A DNA stretch of 64,000 nt from Earliella scabrosa (GCA_022605405.1 JABYQQ010000001.1:2728001-2792000); one strand, 5' to 3'; shown: positions 49,801 to 59,814, numbered from the stretch's first letter. A program made the numbers and translations. Notes: generated from the letters alone by a model not told the origin.

Positions 49801-52366
49801 GAGTCGGGCCCATCGTCTTCCTCCTGCTCCTCGACACGTACGTTCGTCGGCTTGAACACAGTGACCAATGGCGACGCTCTTGCGACGGTCTGTGCGCCAG
49901 GAGAATCCCGTCGAGGGGTGCTCGCGCCGGTCGGGGTAGCCGCCTTGCCGCTTCTGGCCTGTGCTCCGACTGCACGTCGTTTCTGTGACATCCGCAGCAC
50001 GTCCCGAAAGAACCCATCCGGGCCGGCATACAACGTACCCCGCATGCGCAGGCGGCGGAATGGCGAGGTCGGCTTGGGCGAATGCGAGAACAGAGAACGC
50101 GGAGAGCTTACGAGTGAGTCCTTGCGGAACTTGGAGGCGTCCCCTGGCGACGGCGCGTTGACCAGAGTCACAACGGACGAGCCGATGGACGGCTGCCTTT
50201 CGCTTGTCGGTGTGCCCGTAATAGCGAGACCTTGCAGGGGGTTTAGGACAGAGTGGACGGGGCTGGCGGTGTCCTCCCGTGGAGACTCGGACCGATGTGG
50301 GATAGATGCGATGGACAACCCTCTTGTGCCGGGCGTAGGACTCGCTGGCTTCGGCGACGCCACACTGGGCGTAGGGTTCCGCAAGTCTTCGGACGGAGTC
50401 GGGGATCGGAGAGTTGACGAGTCGGTCTCGAGTGTAACAGAACCGCCCCGTGAGACCTGCATTTCTGCTGGTGACGGTAGCTCCGTCGCTGTGATTTGAA
50501 TTGGTACGTGATCATCGACGAGCGCTTCCTCTGAAACGGATAAAAAGTCAGGATCCTCTGTTGATGGAGACGGACTAGGACCCGCTGTAGGCGGACTCGG
50601 GGCCTCAGTGGACGGAGTGAGGGCATCGGTGGATGGGGTAGGAACCTCCGGAGATGGGCCAGGTATTTCTTGGACGGGATCTTCTGCAAGGGCAAACTGT
50701 TCCTCAGGAGGATCGTCTCGGGCTTCAGGCTCAAGAGGCTCGGGTTCAAGTTCAGGTTCAGGGGACTGTACCAGTGCTTGTGGTGAGGAAGCGTCGTCGA
50801 CTTCCATACGAACATCGTGAATGTCCACCTCTCGCAACTCAGCAGCCGCGGTGTCCTCGTCTACCATGTTCACATCCTCCACCTCATGCACCTCGTCCGA
50901 CAGGATAGGCCGTTCAGGTAGGTGGTTACTGCTGGATGGCACCTTATCGGAGCTTTCGTTTGGAGTAGGGGTACGTGGGAGTGATGAGTCCACAGGAATG
51001 GGAGCCGCGGTAGTGGGGGTTTGCCTGGCCGTGTGTTCCTGTTGGCGCGACGGCGCTGGTGGGACTTTCTCATCGTCTGTGCTGTCCAATACAAGCACCC
51101 CGCCCTCTTCGTGGTACCTTGGGGGAGAACGCTTCTTCCTAATGTTCATGGTCGACCTGCGCGGTAATTGTCGTATCTGCTGGGTTCTGGGAGGCGTCTT
51201 CGGCCGACGAGGTTGGGGCTCGTCGTCACTATCTGAAATCTCGATGACTTCTGGCGGGGGTTTGGAGGCACGACCACTTGTGGCTGCAGCCGATGCATAA
51301 GGGTGAGAGATGATGACGACGAACGGTCGGAAATGGGCAACATACGCGGAGGGGGGTCATCGTCATCCACATTGATTGCATTTTCAACTGATTGTCTGGG
51401 TCTCTGCGAGTCTCGGGGTGTCAATCGTGATGTGCTGGTCGATGCACTTGATGGTACATGGTTAGATGAAATACTGGTACGGCGACCTGATCCTGATGTA
51501 ATGTCAATCTGTCTGGTCGTTTGCTCTTAGCTATGAAATTTCCGCTTACTGCTAGCACTTCGTGCTTGTGGTGGCGATTCCGGTTCTTTGTCCGGGGATC
51601 TAGAGATATTCTGAGATCGACCAACCGGGGCGGAAGAAGACAGTGGGTAGGTGTTCTTTCGTTGTTGAACGCCACGCTCAGCTGCTTGGGAAGCACTCGG
51701 TGGCTCCCTTGCGAAATCATCCGAAGCAAGATTGAAAGTAGCTCGCCTTCTACCAGTCGATGGGAGGTTGGATCGAAAAGGCGCGGTGGATGGAAACGGC
51801 CTCTGGGAAAGGCTCGGACGGGTGGCACTATAGGAAGGACCAGGCAAGGAGACTTGTGTGTTGGCCAAAGCAGCCCCCTTGTCGGGGTCGATAATCCTGC
51901 GTTTCTTCTTCTTCTTTGGACGCACTTCTTCATCGTCTTCCGACGACGAGAGTGGGCGTCTTGGGAGGCCACCAGAGGGTTTAGGTCCACTTGCACGGGA
52001 ACCTTGCTGGCGCGTGGGCAGCTGTAACCACGATACGTTACGAGACACATACCTGAACCAGACGCCTGTCCTATCCCTGAGCTCGAACTCCCTGCATTGC
52101 CCCTGACACCGTACGCAGCGCGGCTCGTACTCGAACTGGCTTGAGAGGCGGGTGGTGGCCGGGCCCGACTGGGAGGCGCCATCCGTTCCTGAGAACTCCG
52201 TCCTTGTAGTTCGTCTTCAGAGGGCGCCACAGAGCTGGAGGAGGGTTCTGTAAATGTGGTGGAAGCGTGTTAAGGAAGCTTGAGGAATGAGGAACGCAAG
52301 CGAAATGCCGCCCAAAGCGAACCGACCTCTTAGGATAGTCCACGCCGGAACCGATGGGTCGCGCAT
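46900..52366 (-). CDS. SUV39/Clr4-class histone H3K9 methyltransferase with very long disordered N-terminus
   Basis: Predicted heterochromatin methyltransferase. Start ATG 52366 (MRDPSVPAWTILR) after two upstream ORFs. About 4 kb of exons (52366-48490) encode Ser/Pro/Glu-rich disorder with basic patches such as VRPKKKKKRRIIDPDKG and MNIRKKRSPPRYHEEGGVLV. Then come a globular lead-in (FEKAGFTPVSWRKDKQRIAK, EFYYSNLMWHGTGVP), pre-SET CDCQGRCDMTSNTCACARRQ and FECNINCGCSDDCQNRV, and SET: NKGWGIFA, SFVGIYAGEYIMEADAEERG, FGRTYLFDVDFWYL, a 15-nt exon FTRYL, NHSCDPNCVIIAAYINEAN and EICFSYFGAPD. It ends in six Asp and DC at stop 46900-46902, with no CxCx4C post-SET. I see no chromodomain. SET exons have almost no CpG. 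Upstream exon borders are approximate. Confidence 0.88.
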
Positions 52367-52440
52367 GACCAAAGTCTGTGTCGCTGTGCGTGCCGTGGCT
52401 CCTCGCAACGTGTCGAGGCTGGGATTGAGCACGCGCAGAA

Positions 52441-52484
52441 TCAGTCCATGGTCAATCGAGGGGGCATTGTACTCATGCCGACAT
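52441..52484 (-). promoter_or_regulatory. Two upstream ORFs before the methyltransferase start
   Basis: A three-codon uORF (ATG 52484-52482, stop TGA) and an 11-codon uORF (ATG 52476, TGA 52443-52441, MSTMPPRLTMD) precede the main ATG at 52366. If both are in the leader they should lower translation. Confidence 0.4.
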
Positions 52485-52487
52485 CGC

Positions 52488-52497
52488 CCTTATATGG
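52488..52497 (-). promoter_or_regulatory. CArG/TATA-like box CCATATAAGG
   Basis: CCATATAAGG on the minus strand matches the CC(A/T)6GG MADS-box site exactly and also contains a TATA-like core, 122 nt before the ATG. Confidence 0.4.
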
Positions 52498-53318
52498 GCA
52501 CGCGCGCTTCAATGCATGACAATGTCGCGCGCTTAGTATGTGTTTATTGACTCTGGCTGCACGCGGTAGTGGCAGCGTCGATCTGTCACCCGGACCTGTA
52601 GCATGGGTTCGATTACGGCAGACGAGCAAGCTCTACAATCACTATCGTTCGCACGCCAGAAGTACTGTTACGTGCCAATCATTGAGGTCAACTTGAGCCA
52701 AAGTTCAAGACGGACTTGCGATTGCGGATGATCGGCACGACGCCAAGGCATTCCATACACGTACACAGACAAGCAACTTGTCGAGGTTGAATGGAGGAGG
52801 ACCTTGGACCCGGACCACCACCATGAGCCACACGCGCCTGGGGTGGCCCGGCGGCTCACCTGGCGCATTGCTGGGTCCGAGGCGCGGCTTCCAAAGAAGT
52901 CGTAAGTGGTCGGTCTCGTTGCCGCTGGCGAGAGAAAACAGAGCCGCCGTGCTCTGACTCTGACGGTCCCTGACCGTATTGCTGCTCCCAACACCGAGGG
53001 CAGCCTCCTCTGGCTGGAACGACCACGCCATGAGCCTCCGCGCCGGTAAGCGCCGGTGGCAGGACGAGACAAAAGGACATGCGCTGACCAATCGGTGGCC
53101 TATGTCAATGATCTGCGCCCAACAGCGATTCCAGACAAAGTCGAGCACGACAAAGCCCTGATGTCCTTAGAGACAAAGGTATGCAGACCACACGCATTGC
53201 CCCAGCAATCCTGTCCTTGCAGCAGGACCGACAAAGGCTTCATCAGGAAAAACCAAAATCTCGATAGTTGCCTGTTAGTCTCGCGAGCGCTCATAGGCTC
53301 GAGAGCCAGTAGGCAGTG

Positions 53319-53348
53319 CCTCGATAGTGCTCCCGAGCACTACCGAGG
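53319..53348. repeat. 30-nt palindrome
   Basis: Arms CCTCGATAGTGCTC and GAGCACTACCGAGG pair with one mismatch (G-T in RNA) around a 2-nt centre. Confidence 0.85.
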
Positions 53349-53573
53349 ACATCCAATTAAACAGTGAAAGTCTTTTACCGTCGCTTCTTCTCTACGGTCT
53401 TCTTAATGTGATGCAGTCACTTGGAATTGGTTTTGTATGGCCATATGAGCAGGAGGGCAGCCAACTACGCCGTTCACCACTGCATGATCACACTCAGAAG
53501 TTACAAGTGACTGCACGCCTGCCCTAAACTGCCCACGTGCTGATGTCGCTGATCAATTTGCTGCGCTACGTTC

Positions 53574-53594
53574 AACCTGCGTTCAACGCAGGTT
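53574..53594. repeat. 21-nt perfect palindrome
   Basis: Begins AACCTGCGTT and ends AACGCAGGTT around a single central C; every other base pairs. Confidence 0.9.
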
Positions 53595-54128
53595 CGACTT
53601 GTCTTTCGCCCTCGCCCTCCCCTCTCTCTTCCCTCGTACATGTCTCTTGTCGTTCTCGTCTTTCCCGTCATGAGTCCGCTGGTCAACATGCAACCCAGGA
53701 GTGCCGTCGGACTATCAGTAGGTGCAGAGGCCGTTTGGATGCCGTGTGAGATGTTTAGCCTGAGTGTCCTTGTAAGTCTTGTGCCGGTGAGTCTCCATCC
53801 ATTTCTATCATCAAGGTACGTACTGTGTTCCATCCATGTGCTCACCTGGGCAAACAAAACCAATCCGTTCGCGATCTTTGAGTTAGCACGATCCATGTCG
53901 TGAGTGCGCATGCCTGGCGCTGCCTCGTTGCTGCGCACGACATCTTCTCCCGTGCGTAGGTCATTCTCCTCGTCTACGTATGCTCACGACACTGGACTCT
54001 CCCAGGCAGGCATTGACTGCTTTCGCCTGTCAACTTGACAGACAAAGGACCCGTCTGGCGCACTTGCAACCTGCACCCGGACTCCCGGCGCCCATCCCTC
54101 CTCTCTACTTGTCGTTTCTTGAACGGCT

Positions 54129-55349
54129 TGTTGGTACGTCGCCATCTAACCCATCGCTCTATCATGTCCCAGTCCGCCTTGAGAACTATGGGCGTCGGGT
54201 TCTGCACGGGTGCATGTCTTGCACAACATGACGACCTGTGAGCTAGCAGATCGCGAACTTAGGAGTAGCGGATGCGAGCCGCTAGATCACTGTGACCGGC
54301 GTGCCAGTGGTGGATACCATACCGGAGCTTCGTCACAAGGGCGGTGATGGGTGTGCTCCGGCTCTGTGTGCGGAAAGAAACAACTAAACCACACTAAGAA
54401 ACCAAGAACTCGAGAAGGTGGTGCGAGGTAGGGGATCTGGTTCCCGGGTTCGCAGGACGCGGACGCGGAGTCGACTCTCGAAAGGCTCTCGCGAAGGATC
54501 GCAGAGACCGCGGGAGAAGACTATGGAAGAGAGCTCGAAGGGGTGTGGCTAACTCAAGCTCTGCGGAGGGAACCCGCAGGACGGTGTTTCGAGATGAGAA
54601 GAACGCAAATCGCAGGCGCAAACGCAAGTCGCTGTCGCAGACGCAAACGCAGACGCAAACGCACGCGTATTCGCTGAGTCTCGATGGGTGGGGGATTCGA
54701 TTCTCTGGGGCTCCTGCCCTCGCACTACTCTAACTACACGGTCCTGCGACCGTCCGCAACTCCGGAACGCGACAACCGAAAAACTTCTCGTATCAACCCT
54801 TCCACCGCCCGCACCGTCCGCCTGATCCTCTCCCAACTGCGCGTGCCTTCGCCACATCCCCGTCCCGTCACCCTCAAACGCGGTCTTCGATCGCAATCTC
54901 GCCTCTCGACGAATCAGCCTCGAGGCTACCGGACGGTGGCTGTGCCCTCGATCCTCGGCACGTCCCTCCGCACGATCGCGTCCTCGCGCTCCCAAGTCTC
55001 GTCCGTCGGTCGCGATAGCTCGCAAGCTCGTGAGTGGCCAGCTTCGCATGACTCGGTCGAATGCCGCGCTCGCGGCCCCCGCGCGCGATGTTCTTCCGCA
55101 TCCTTGGCTCGCGGAACGTGCGTCCGAGGCTGCCTCGTCCCTCGCGTTGCGGAGCTCCGACCGGACCGTCGGGGAAATGAAGGGGTCTCGAAGTCGCGCG
55201 TGTTTTCGTGTGGTAGGGCCGCGCGCAGTCGGAAGGCTGGTGGGGCGCGGCTGCCGTCCGCGGGAAGGTCGCGCGAAGGGTTCGCGCGAAGGCGCGTCGC
55301 AGAGCGCGGGTCGACGAAATCGGGGCATGGCCGGTGCAGGTGCACAACA
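54129..55349 (-). repeat. Possible 3' LTR of the Ty3/Gypsy element (left border tentative)
   Basis: Read on the minus strand, a polypurine-like tract (55365-55350) is followed at once by TGTTGTGCACC (55349 leftward), a typical LTR 5' end. On the plus strand TGTTG at 54129 could be the matching end, giving TGTTG..CAACA termini and 1,221 bp. The partner LTR would lie right of the window, so this cannot be verified. The compositional change starts nearer 54380. Short CGCAGA/CGCAAA tandem units lie at about 54605-54665. Confidence 0.3.
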
Positions 55350-55380
55350 TCTCCCCCCCGCTAATATCGGGACTGTCCCC
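55350..55380 (-). promoter_or_regulatory. Polypurine-tract-like motif A
   Basis: Plus strand TCCCCCCCGCTAAT (55352-55365) then GTCCCC 9 nt later (55375-55380). The same 14-mer and the same spacing to GTCCCC occur at 59755-59783. On the minus strand it is a G-rich tract directly before TGTTG, as expected for plus-strand priming next to an LTR. Confidence 0.5.
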
Positions 55381-55397
55381 AGTCCCTCGAAGACGGA

Positions 55398-55410
55398 CGG
55401 GGATAAAAGG
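55398..55410 (+). promoter_or_regulatory. TATA-like box for the accessory cassette
   Basis: GGGGATAAAAGGG, about 40 nt before the ATG at 55446. Confidence 0.45.
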
Positions 55411-55445
55411 GGGGGAACGCGCAGAAAGGGTTTCCGCACCTAACC

Positions 55446-56032
55446 ATGTCTTCGCCGCTTCCTCCGGACCTTCGCGAACGCGCCATCTCCGTCGCGATCC
55501 AAGCTCTCGAGCGAGCCGTCTTCGGCCTCGAAACGCTCGCAGACGCCAACACCGAGTCGGACGCGGGTCACATCGCGGACATGTACATCGGGATCATCCA
55601 GCTCCTGGTATGTCCTGTCTGTATTCCGTCTCGCGTGCGCTAACCCCGCACTCGTAGCGTCCGCTCATAGTCTTCAACTCCTCGCTTAACGCGGCGGCGC
55701 AATACGTGACTCGCACGCGCGACGCGCTTGAACGCGGTTGGCCCGACTTTGGGACGCGCTTCGCGAACGAGTTCTCGGACCAGGTTGTCGGGGTCCGCCG
55801 CAGCGCGCGTCTCGACAGCTTGATGACCGAGGTTGCCGCCGTCCGCGTTCGACTCCGCGAAGTTCGCCTCATCCGCCAGACCCTAGCCCGCGCCAACCAA
55901 CACGACGTCCACTTCCTCATCCGCCTCGACGACGTCATCCTGGCCTTGGACCGCGAACAGACGGGGCTCGACTTCGAAATAGCGGCGTTGCGCGACCAGA
56001 ACAGGCGGGCGCTCCTTGCCGCGGACTGCTGA
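55446..56032 (+). CDS. Accessory cassette protein 1 (small helical protein)
   Basis: Unrecognised. Two exons with a 50-nt intron at 55608-55657 (donor GTATGT, branch CTAAC, acceptor CGTAG). The start context is AACCATGTC. The product is about 178 residues, almost wholly amphipathic helix: LRERAISVAIQALERAVFGL, ADMYIGIIQLLRPLIVFNSS, YVTRTRDALERGWPDFGTRF, LMTEVAAVRVRLREVRLIRQ and ILALDREQTGLDFEIAALRD, ending LLAADC. The last third looks coiled-coil. No signal peptide, enzyme motif or zinc ligand set. It is the first of three tandem plus-strand genes and starts just right of PPT-like motif A. The host-like spliced structure inside a probable retroelement is unusual. Confidence 0.65.
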
Positions 56033-56210
56033 GGGATGTTCGCGATGGGCGGCCGCGGCATAGGGGTCGCGGGGAACGGTCCATAGAGGGAATAGGGTAG
56101 ATCGCGATTGTCGTTGATACGGAAATTCTGTAGCCCTCGAGACGCCACCAGTGTCGAGGGATTTAAGTCGTCGAGCGTCGCAAAGACGTCCCGCAACATC
56201 CTCTCGCACC

Positions 56211-56855
56211 ATGCCTTCGCTGGGTTCCCAGATGGTTGAGCGCGCGATCTCGTACCGCGAAATGATCTCGCGGTTCTACCCTCTCGTCCGCCTTCGCACT
56301 GAGCACCTGCTTGACGCCATCGACGCTCAAGTGGCCCGCGGCCCCGGTCCGGGTCCCGTTGGTGCCGGCACCGCCCTAGACTTCGCCCTTCTCGTCGACC
56401 AGCTTGCGGAGTGTTACGTGAGCGCTGCTTCCATTTTTGATCGCCGGCGCCGCTTAATGAAATCGCAGATCATCCTCACCGCGCTCCTCGAGGGCGACGG
56501 CGAATTCCACTCCGGCGTCAAGGATCGACTCCGCCTCGCGTTCGCGTCGGTCGAGGGCGGCCCCACGCTCGTCGAGCAGTTCAACAAGACCGTCGACGCC
56601 GCGCGCCCCGGTATCCGCTTGAGGTACCTCGAGGCGTACCGCGCTGTCTTCGCGTACGAGCAGGCCACCGTCGCTTCCATTCAACAGATCGCCGCGCGCC
56701 AGCTGTCACACGTCGCCGGAGAAGCCCGCGCGCGCGTCAAGTTGCTGCAGGACGACATCCACCGAATTGACCAGGAGACTGCCCGACTTGGGGGCGCAGT
56801 CCCTCAGCGCAGGTCCCTGATTGACCGCCTCGACACTGGTTCTGAGGAGTTCTGA
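56211..56855 (+). CDS. Accessory cassette protein 2 (helical, coiled-coil tail)
   Basis: Unrecognised single-exon frame of 214 residues, start CACCATGCC. It is alpha-helical throughout: VERAISYREMISRFYPLVRL, TEHLLDAIDAQVARGPGPGP, FALLVDQLAECYVSAASIFD, RRRRLMKSQIILTALLEGDG, VEQFNKTVDAARPGIRLRYL and ARARVKLLQDDIHRIDQETA. Stop TGA at 56853-56855. The ERAIS start resembles the ERAISVAI start of protein 1, and both share a helical hairpin plus coiled-coil plan, so the two may be distant relatives or partners. It lies 178 nt after gene 1 and 233 nt before gene 3. No catalytic motif visible. Confidence 0.65.
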   Translation: MPSLGSQMVERAISYREMISRFYPLVRLRTEHLLDAIDAQVARGPGPGPVGAGTALDFALLVDQLAECYVSAASIFDRRRRLMKSQIILTALLEGDGEFHSGVKDRLRLAFASVEGGPTLVEQFNKTVDAARPGIRLRYLEAYRAVFAYEQATVASIQQIAARQLSHVAGEARARVKLLQDDIHRIDQETARLGGAVPQRRSLIDRLDTGSEEF

Positions 56856-57088
56856 GGAGGAAGGGGCGGCGATGTAGCGTAGAAGCCCGCGACCCTGTAC
56901 TTCGCCGTTCGTCGAGCTGAAATTGTAGTGCGCGCGCGCAGCTCTTGTCCGCCGCGCCCGAGTTCATAACGCGTGCCTTCCGTCCGGTTCGCCCTTCAGC
57001 CCCTCTTCTCGTTCCGCCTTCCGCCCCTCGCCCAACTCGTCCCTCGTCTTCTTCGTCTCAGCCCATCCCGCACACCCGCCTCGCCACC

Positions 57089-59083
57089 ATGTCCTCGCCT
57101 CCGCCTCCCGAGTCCTCCAACACCATGGACACCCGCGCCGACGATCCCGCGACCGACGCCGCCGAAGTTGAGCTCCAGTCCAACGACGAAGACCTGCGCG
57201 TCGGCACTCCGTACACGCCCGAGGAGCTCCAGTCTGGCGGCGAGGAGGCCGCGAAAGACTTCGCGCGCCGTTTCGTCCACATCGCCGTAAGTCCCGCGCC
57301 CCTTCGCGACTCCTGTCCGCAGCCACTAACCGCTTCGCAGTACTCGCTCGAGGACCCGTTCCAGTCGGACGACCTCTTCCCGGAGTTTTGGGAGCGGTTC
57401 GCTCCGCACGCCTCCCCTCGCTTGCAGGAGGTCGTCCTCCTCGTCTTCTCGGTTCGCACTCGCGAGGCCCGGAGCGCCTCGCTCGAGGTGGAGCTCGCGG
57501 ACTTGGAGACCAGCCGCCCGGACCACACGACCACGCCGCGCCAGGAGAAGGTGGTCAGGGCCCGCATGTTGGTGACCGACTGGGAGCGTAAGTCCTCGCG
57601 CGCCCCTCCTCTCTTGTCTTCTTCAGCTAACCCTCCCTCCTTTTGTCCCCCAGTCAAGCGCATCCGGGAGATCAAAGACTTCCGCCTGCTCAGGTCGGAG
57701 CCCATTCCCCTCCCGGTCGGCCTTGCCATCCTCGCCGGCGGCCTCTCTCGCCACTACCCTCGCCGCTCGACCGCGGAGCCGCCTAGCGCGCCCGTGACTC
57801 CCGGAGCGCCCTCGCGTGCACTGCTCCCTCCCGCGACGATCTCGACTCCGGTGCGCATCAAGAAGGAGAAGCCCGATCCCGCGCCGGCTAAGGGCAAGCG
57901 CCGCGCGGTCTCGCAAGATGTCTCCGCGGACGAGGCTGATGCGGCCGCTGACTCCGATGTCGTCGAGGTGAGCGAGGTCGTCCGTCCCCCTCCTGCCCAC
58001 GGCACGCGCGCGCAACGCAAGGAGAAGATCGCCGCGCGGCCCGAGTCCGTCCGCAAGAGGGCCAAGGTCGTCGAGGTCTTGGAGTCCGAAGAGGAGGAGC
58101 TCGCGACCGCCGCAAAGCCCGATGACGCCGCAGACGACCCGCCCGCTTCCACTACGCCCGCCGCCCCCGTCGCCATCCTTCCCAACTCGAAGTACGCGCT
58201 CGAGTTCTTCGAGCCCTGCGACGAGTGCAAGACGCGCAAGTTCCCCATCTGCGTCCGTACGCACGACGAGCGCGGCCTCTCCTGCGACTTCTGCGGGCAC
58301 CGCTCGCGGAACATGCAGTGCACCCGCCGCGGCCTGAACTCGTACGGCGAGTTGAAGACCAAGAGTAGGTCGACCTCCGTCGCGCTTCGTCGGTTCTACG
58401 CTGACTCGTCCCTTGTCGCAGAGAAGGGCGGTCGGCTTCTCGCGCAGTACAACGGCGTCGGTTTCGTCTTCCGCTCCTTCAAGACTCAGCTGCCCGAGTA
58501 CCGCGTGCAAGCTGTCCAGGCCGTCCGCGCGTTCGAGAACGACCCGCCCAAGATCCGCGTCGCGCGCCCGAAGGAGCTGGCCGCGCGCGCCGGGCCTCCC
58601 GCTCCCACCGTCTACCCCATCATCGACCAGAACGGGTTCCTCCTTGAGGCCTACGATGGCGCCGCGCCCGAGAAGTCCGCGAAGGGCCCGCCGCTCCCGG
58701 AGTGCTACCCGCCGGAGAAGACCCCCGAGCCGACGCCTGCGCCCGCGAAGAAGAAGAAGGCCAAGACGTCGTCGGAGGGCGCGTCGGCTTCGGCTTCGAA
58801 GTCGTCTCGCGAGGTCGCCCCGCCTGCGGACCTCAGCCCGGCCGTGTCGAAGAAGGTCGCCGCGTGCCGCAAGCGCGCGAACGTTTTGCTCGGCGAGATC
58901 GTCGAGCACGTCGAGGAACTCATTGCCGTCCGCGACCAGGAGGAGGAGTACACCGGCCAGGACTTCGGTGAGGCCGACCTGGACGATTCGGTTCGCGTTC
59001 CCGACCTGCTGACCTTCGCGGAGGTCGTCGACTCTCGCGAGTCCGACGCGCGGGTGTGGACCGTGCTCCGCAAGAACCAGTAG
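57089..59083 (+). CDS. Accessory cassette protein 3 (Zn2Cys6-like cysteine cluster, acidic/basic linkers)
   Basis: Start ATG 57089 in CGCCACCATG. Four exons, with introns near 57287-57340, 57591-57654 and 58363-58422, each with GTAAGT/GTAGGT donors and CTAAC/CTGAC branch sites although the frame stays open through them. An N-terminal acidic helical domain (EDLRVGTPYTPEELQSGGEE, YSLEDPFQSDDLFPEFWERF) is followed by a basic disordered linker (PVRIKKEKPDPAPAKGKRR) and KRAKVVEVLESEEEE, which looks like a SUMO-interacting motif. Next is a six-Cys cluster in CDECKTRKFPIC and GLSCDFCGHRSRNMQC: C-x2-C-x7-C-x10-C-x2-C-x8-C, one residue off the fungal Zn2Cys6 consensus. A C-terminal region with YNGVGFVFRSF and a terminal helix follow. 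Probably nuclear and DNA-binding. Stop TAG 59081-59083. Confidence 0.7.
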   Translation: MSSPPPPESSNTMDTRADDPATDAAEVELQSNDEDLRVGTPYTPEELQSGGEEAAKDFARRFVHIAVSPAPLRDSCPQPLTASQYSLEDPFQSDDLFPEFWERFAPHASPRLQEVVLLVFSVRTREARSASLEVELADLETSRPDHTTTPRQEKVVRARMLVTDWERKSSRAPPLLSSSANPPSFCPPVKRIREIKDFRLLRSEPIPLPVGLAILAGGLSRHYPRRSTAEPPSAPVTPGAPSRALLPPATISTPVRIKKEKPDPAPAKGKRRAVSQDVSADEADAAADSDVVEVSEVVRPPPAHGTRAQRKEKIAARPESVRKRAKVVEVLESEEEELATAAKPDDAADDPPASTTPAAPVAILPNSKYALEFFEPCDECKTRKFPICVRTHDERGLSCDFCGHRSRNMQCTRRGLNSYGELKTKSRSTSVALRRFYADSSLVAEKGGRLLAQYNGVGFVFRSFKTQLPEYRVQAVQAVRAFENDPPKIRVARPKELAARAGPPAPTVYPIIDQNGFLLEAYDGAAPEKSAKGPPLPECYPPEKTPEPTPAPAKKKKAKTSSEGASASASKSSREVAPPADLSPAVSKKVAACRKRANVLLGEIVEHVEELIAVRDQEEEYTGQDFGEADLDDSVRVPDLLTFAEVVDSRESDARVWTVLRKNQ

Positions 59084-59814
59084 GGGCCTCGCGCTCTCGT
59101 CGCGGGGCGCGCCTCAGTCGTGCCGCTATCGCAGCTCCGCTGTTGGCGCGCACATTCCGCGATCCTGGAGCTCGTGAATGCTGAGGCCGGTCCTCGCAGT
59201 CGCGCTTCGCGGGTCGCGGTCGCAGGCCGCTCCGCCGTGGTTCCCGGGCTCCCCTTTCTCGTCGTCCTCGTCCTCGCGCTCGCCCGTCTCGCTCTCCCTT
59301 CGCATCCCGCTCTCGCCATCGCTCTCGCCCGTCCCCCGCATCGCATCGCATCCCAGTCCCGTCCCGTCTCGAACTCGTGTCCCGTCGTCAAGTATCGTAA
59401 AAATGTATCGTAAAAGTAGTCGTAAGCTTCGTTTTGTGGCTGTTGTTTTGTAGTTTTTGTTTTCGTCGTTTGCTTTCTTGTTTTATCAATAAACTGTGTG
59501 ATAGAAAGAGTGTGTGATTGACTTAAGTAAAAGTGTGACTGGTCTTCGAAGTAGTAAGTAAAGGAATGTCCCGCAGGGAAGTCCCGCGGGACGGTTCTGC
59601 GGAAAGAGTTCGCGAAATGGGTATATAGTAAGGAAAGTGTGTCGCAAAACAAGGCCGCGATAGGCGTTCGCGGGCTGTCGAAAGTCAGAGTTCGGAAATC
59701 GAAAAGAGCAAGTGATCGCAGGATAACCGTGTCCAAGTCATGTATCGTACCTCCTCCCCCCCGCTAATGTTGTCGACGTCCCCGTCGATGTCCCATCTTC
59801 GCGCACAAGAGCGC
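59084..59814. other. Inter-gene spacer between cassette and pol 3' ends
   Basis: Pyrimidine-rich to about 59400, then AT-richer. AATAAA at about 59488 can serve the plus-strand Zn-cluster gene. GTCCCGCGGGAC near 59575-59586 is a 12-nt palindrome. PPT-like motif B is at 59755-59768. Confidence 0.55.
59755..59783 (-). promoter_or_regulatory. Polypurine-tract-like motif B
   Basis: Plus strand TCCCCCCCGCTAAT (59755-59768) and GTCCCC at 59778-59783, the same layout as motif A at 55352-55380. It lies 32 nt beyond the pol stop codon, a normal place for a polypurine tract. Confidence 0.5.

Larger units (their letters stand above)
52498..54380. other. Gene-free region before the retroelement
   Basis: About 1.9 kb with only short frames. 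It contains two near-perfect palindromes (53319-53348 and 53574-53594). No RNA gene recognised. Confidence 0.5.

Noticed and set aside
52600..52625. tRNA B-box-like GGTTCGATTAC
   Set aside because: No matching A box or acceptor stem could be folded around it.
53574..53605. tRNA B-box-like GGTTCGACTT
   Set aside because: It belongs to the 21-nt palindrome and no cloverleaf forms.
54549..55439. 296-codon minus-strand frame
   Set aside because: Low-complexity Arg/Ser/Ala text produced by the GC-skewed flank; no domain and it crosses the likely LTR border.
57623..58909. 428-codon minus-strand frame
   Set aside because: Shadow of the zinc-cluster gene; Leu/Arg/Gly-rich and without motifs.
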